Below are positions 63,791 to 64,000 of a stretch of 64,000 nucleotides of DNA, piece by piece. The DNA lies in the NCBI GenBank assembly GCA_038049695.1, contig CP142456.1, positions 77,709,422 through 77,773,421 of the forward strand, written 5' to 3'. The position numbers and the translations under genes are program-made. A model generated the notes under the pieces. That model was not told the DNA's origin and did not search any database. It worked only from the letters and a program-made list of their open reading frames with translations. Numbering within the stretch: the first letter of the stretch is position 1; every line of letters starts with the position of its first letter. Source of the DNA: Cinnamomum chago (Eukaryota > Streptophyta > Magnoliopsida > Laurales > Lauraceae).

Positions 63791-64000
63791 CTGCAGCACA
63801 AATCAAAGTAACAAAGGTCATGTCATCATATTTTATAGATATACATAGCCCATTTCAGGGAAATGAGCTATTTCATGAAATATGTTTGGGTTGAAAGACT
63901 CTCTGGAAACAACTGCTGATGCTTTAAAATGTTCAAGGAAAAACACATTTAAACCTGTTTGGTAGTCAGTCTTCTCTCAGTTCCACAGAAAATATGAGCA

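Overview
This is plant nuclear DNA from a flowering plant. Protein-coding sequence is split by many short spliceosomal introns, the noncoding DNA is AT-rich, telobox-like AAACCCTA motifs sit near gene starts, and the spacers are full of small non-autonomous transposons. The genes lack the GC-rich coding typical of grasses. The intergenic repeats give me only a weak, unproven impression of a magnoliid or other non-grass lineage.

Layout. (1) 1-11.3 kb, + strand: a complete 13-exon gene for plastid monofunctional aspartate kinase, with a probable leader intron and one GC-AG intron. (2) 11.3-15.2 kb: spacer between two convergent genes. (3) 15.2-21.6 kb, - strand: a complete 14-exon ARF2-type auxin response factor with a tasiR-ARF target site and short upstream ORFs; the last of these ends on the ARF start codon. 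(4) 21.6-58.2 kb: about 36 kb with no gene I can support. It holds foldback MITEs of several families, two hAT-type MITEs with near-perfect 8-bp target duplications, tRNA-derived SINEs (some with target duplications), the 3' end of an RTE-like LINE, and local tandem duplications. (5) 58.2-60.6 kb, - strand: an intronless 819-aa PLS-type PPR protein with a complete E/DYW terminus. (6) 63.7-63.8 kb, - strand: the last coding exon of a LIR1/CCL light-regulated chloroplast protein, which continues beyond the window.

The four genes are ordinary single plant genes and do not form a pathway or operon: lysine/threonine/methionine synthesis, auxin transcription control, organellar RNA editing and light-regulated chloroplast biology. 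I did not find an undescribed multi-gene system. The points most worth a second look are at RNA level (GC-AG donor with a GT donor 6 nt away, NAGNAG acceptor, start-stop-overlapping uORF, microsatellite forming a 5' splice site) and in the SINEs, where different tRNA-like heads share one 3' body.

Exon boundaries were set by reading frame, splice consensus and remembered family sequence. All junction phases were checked, and both multi-exon coding sequences sum to a multiple of three (1698 and 2583 nt).
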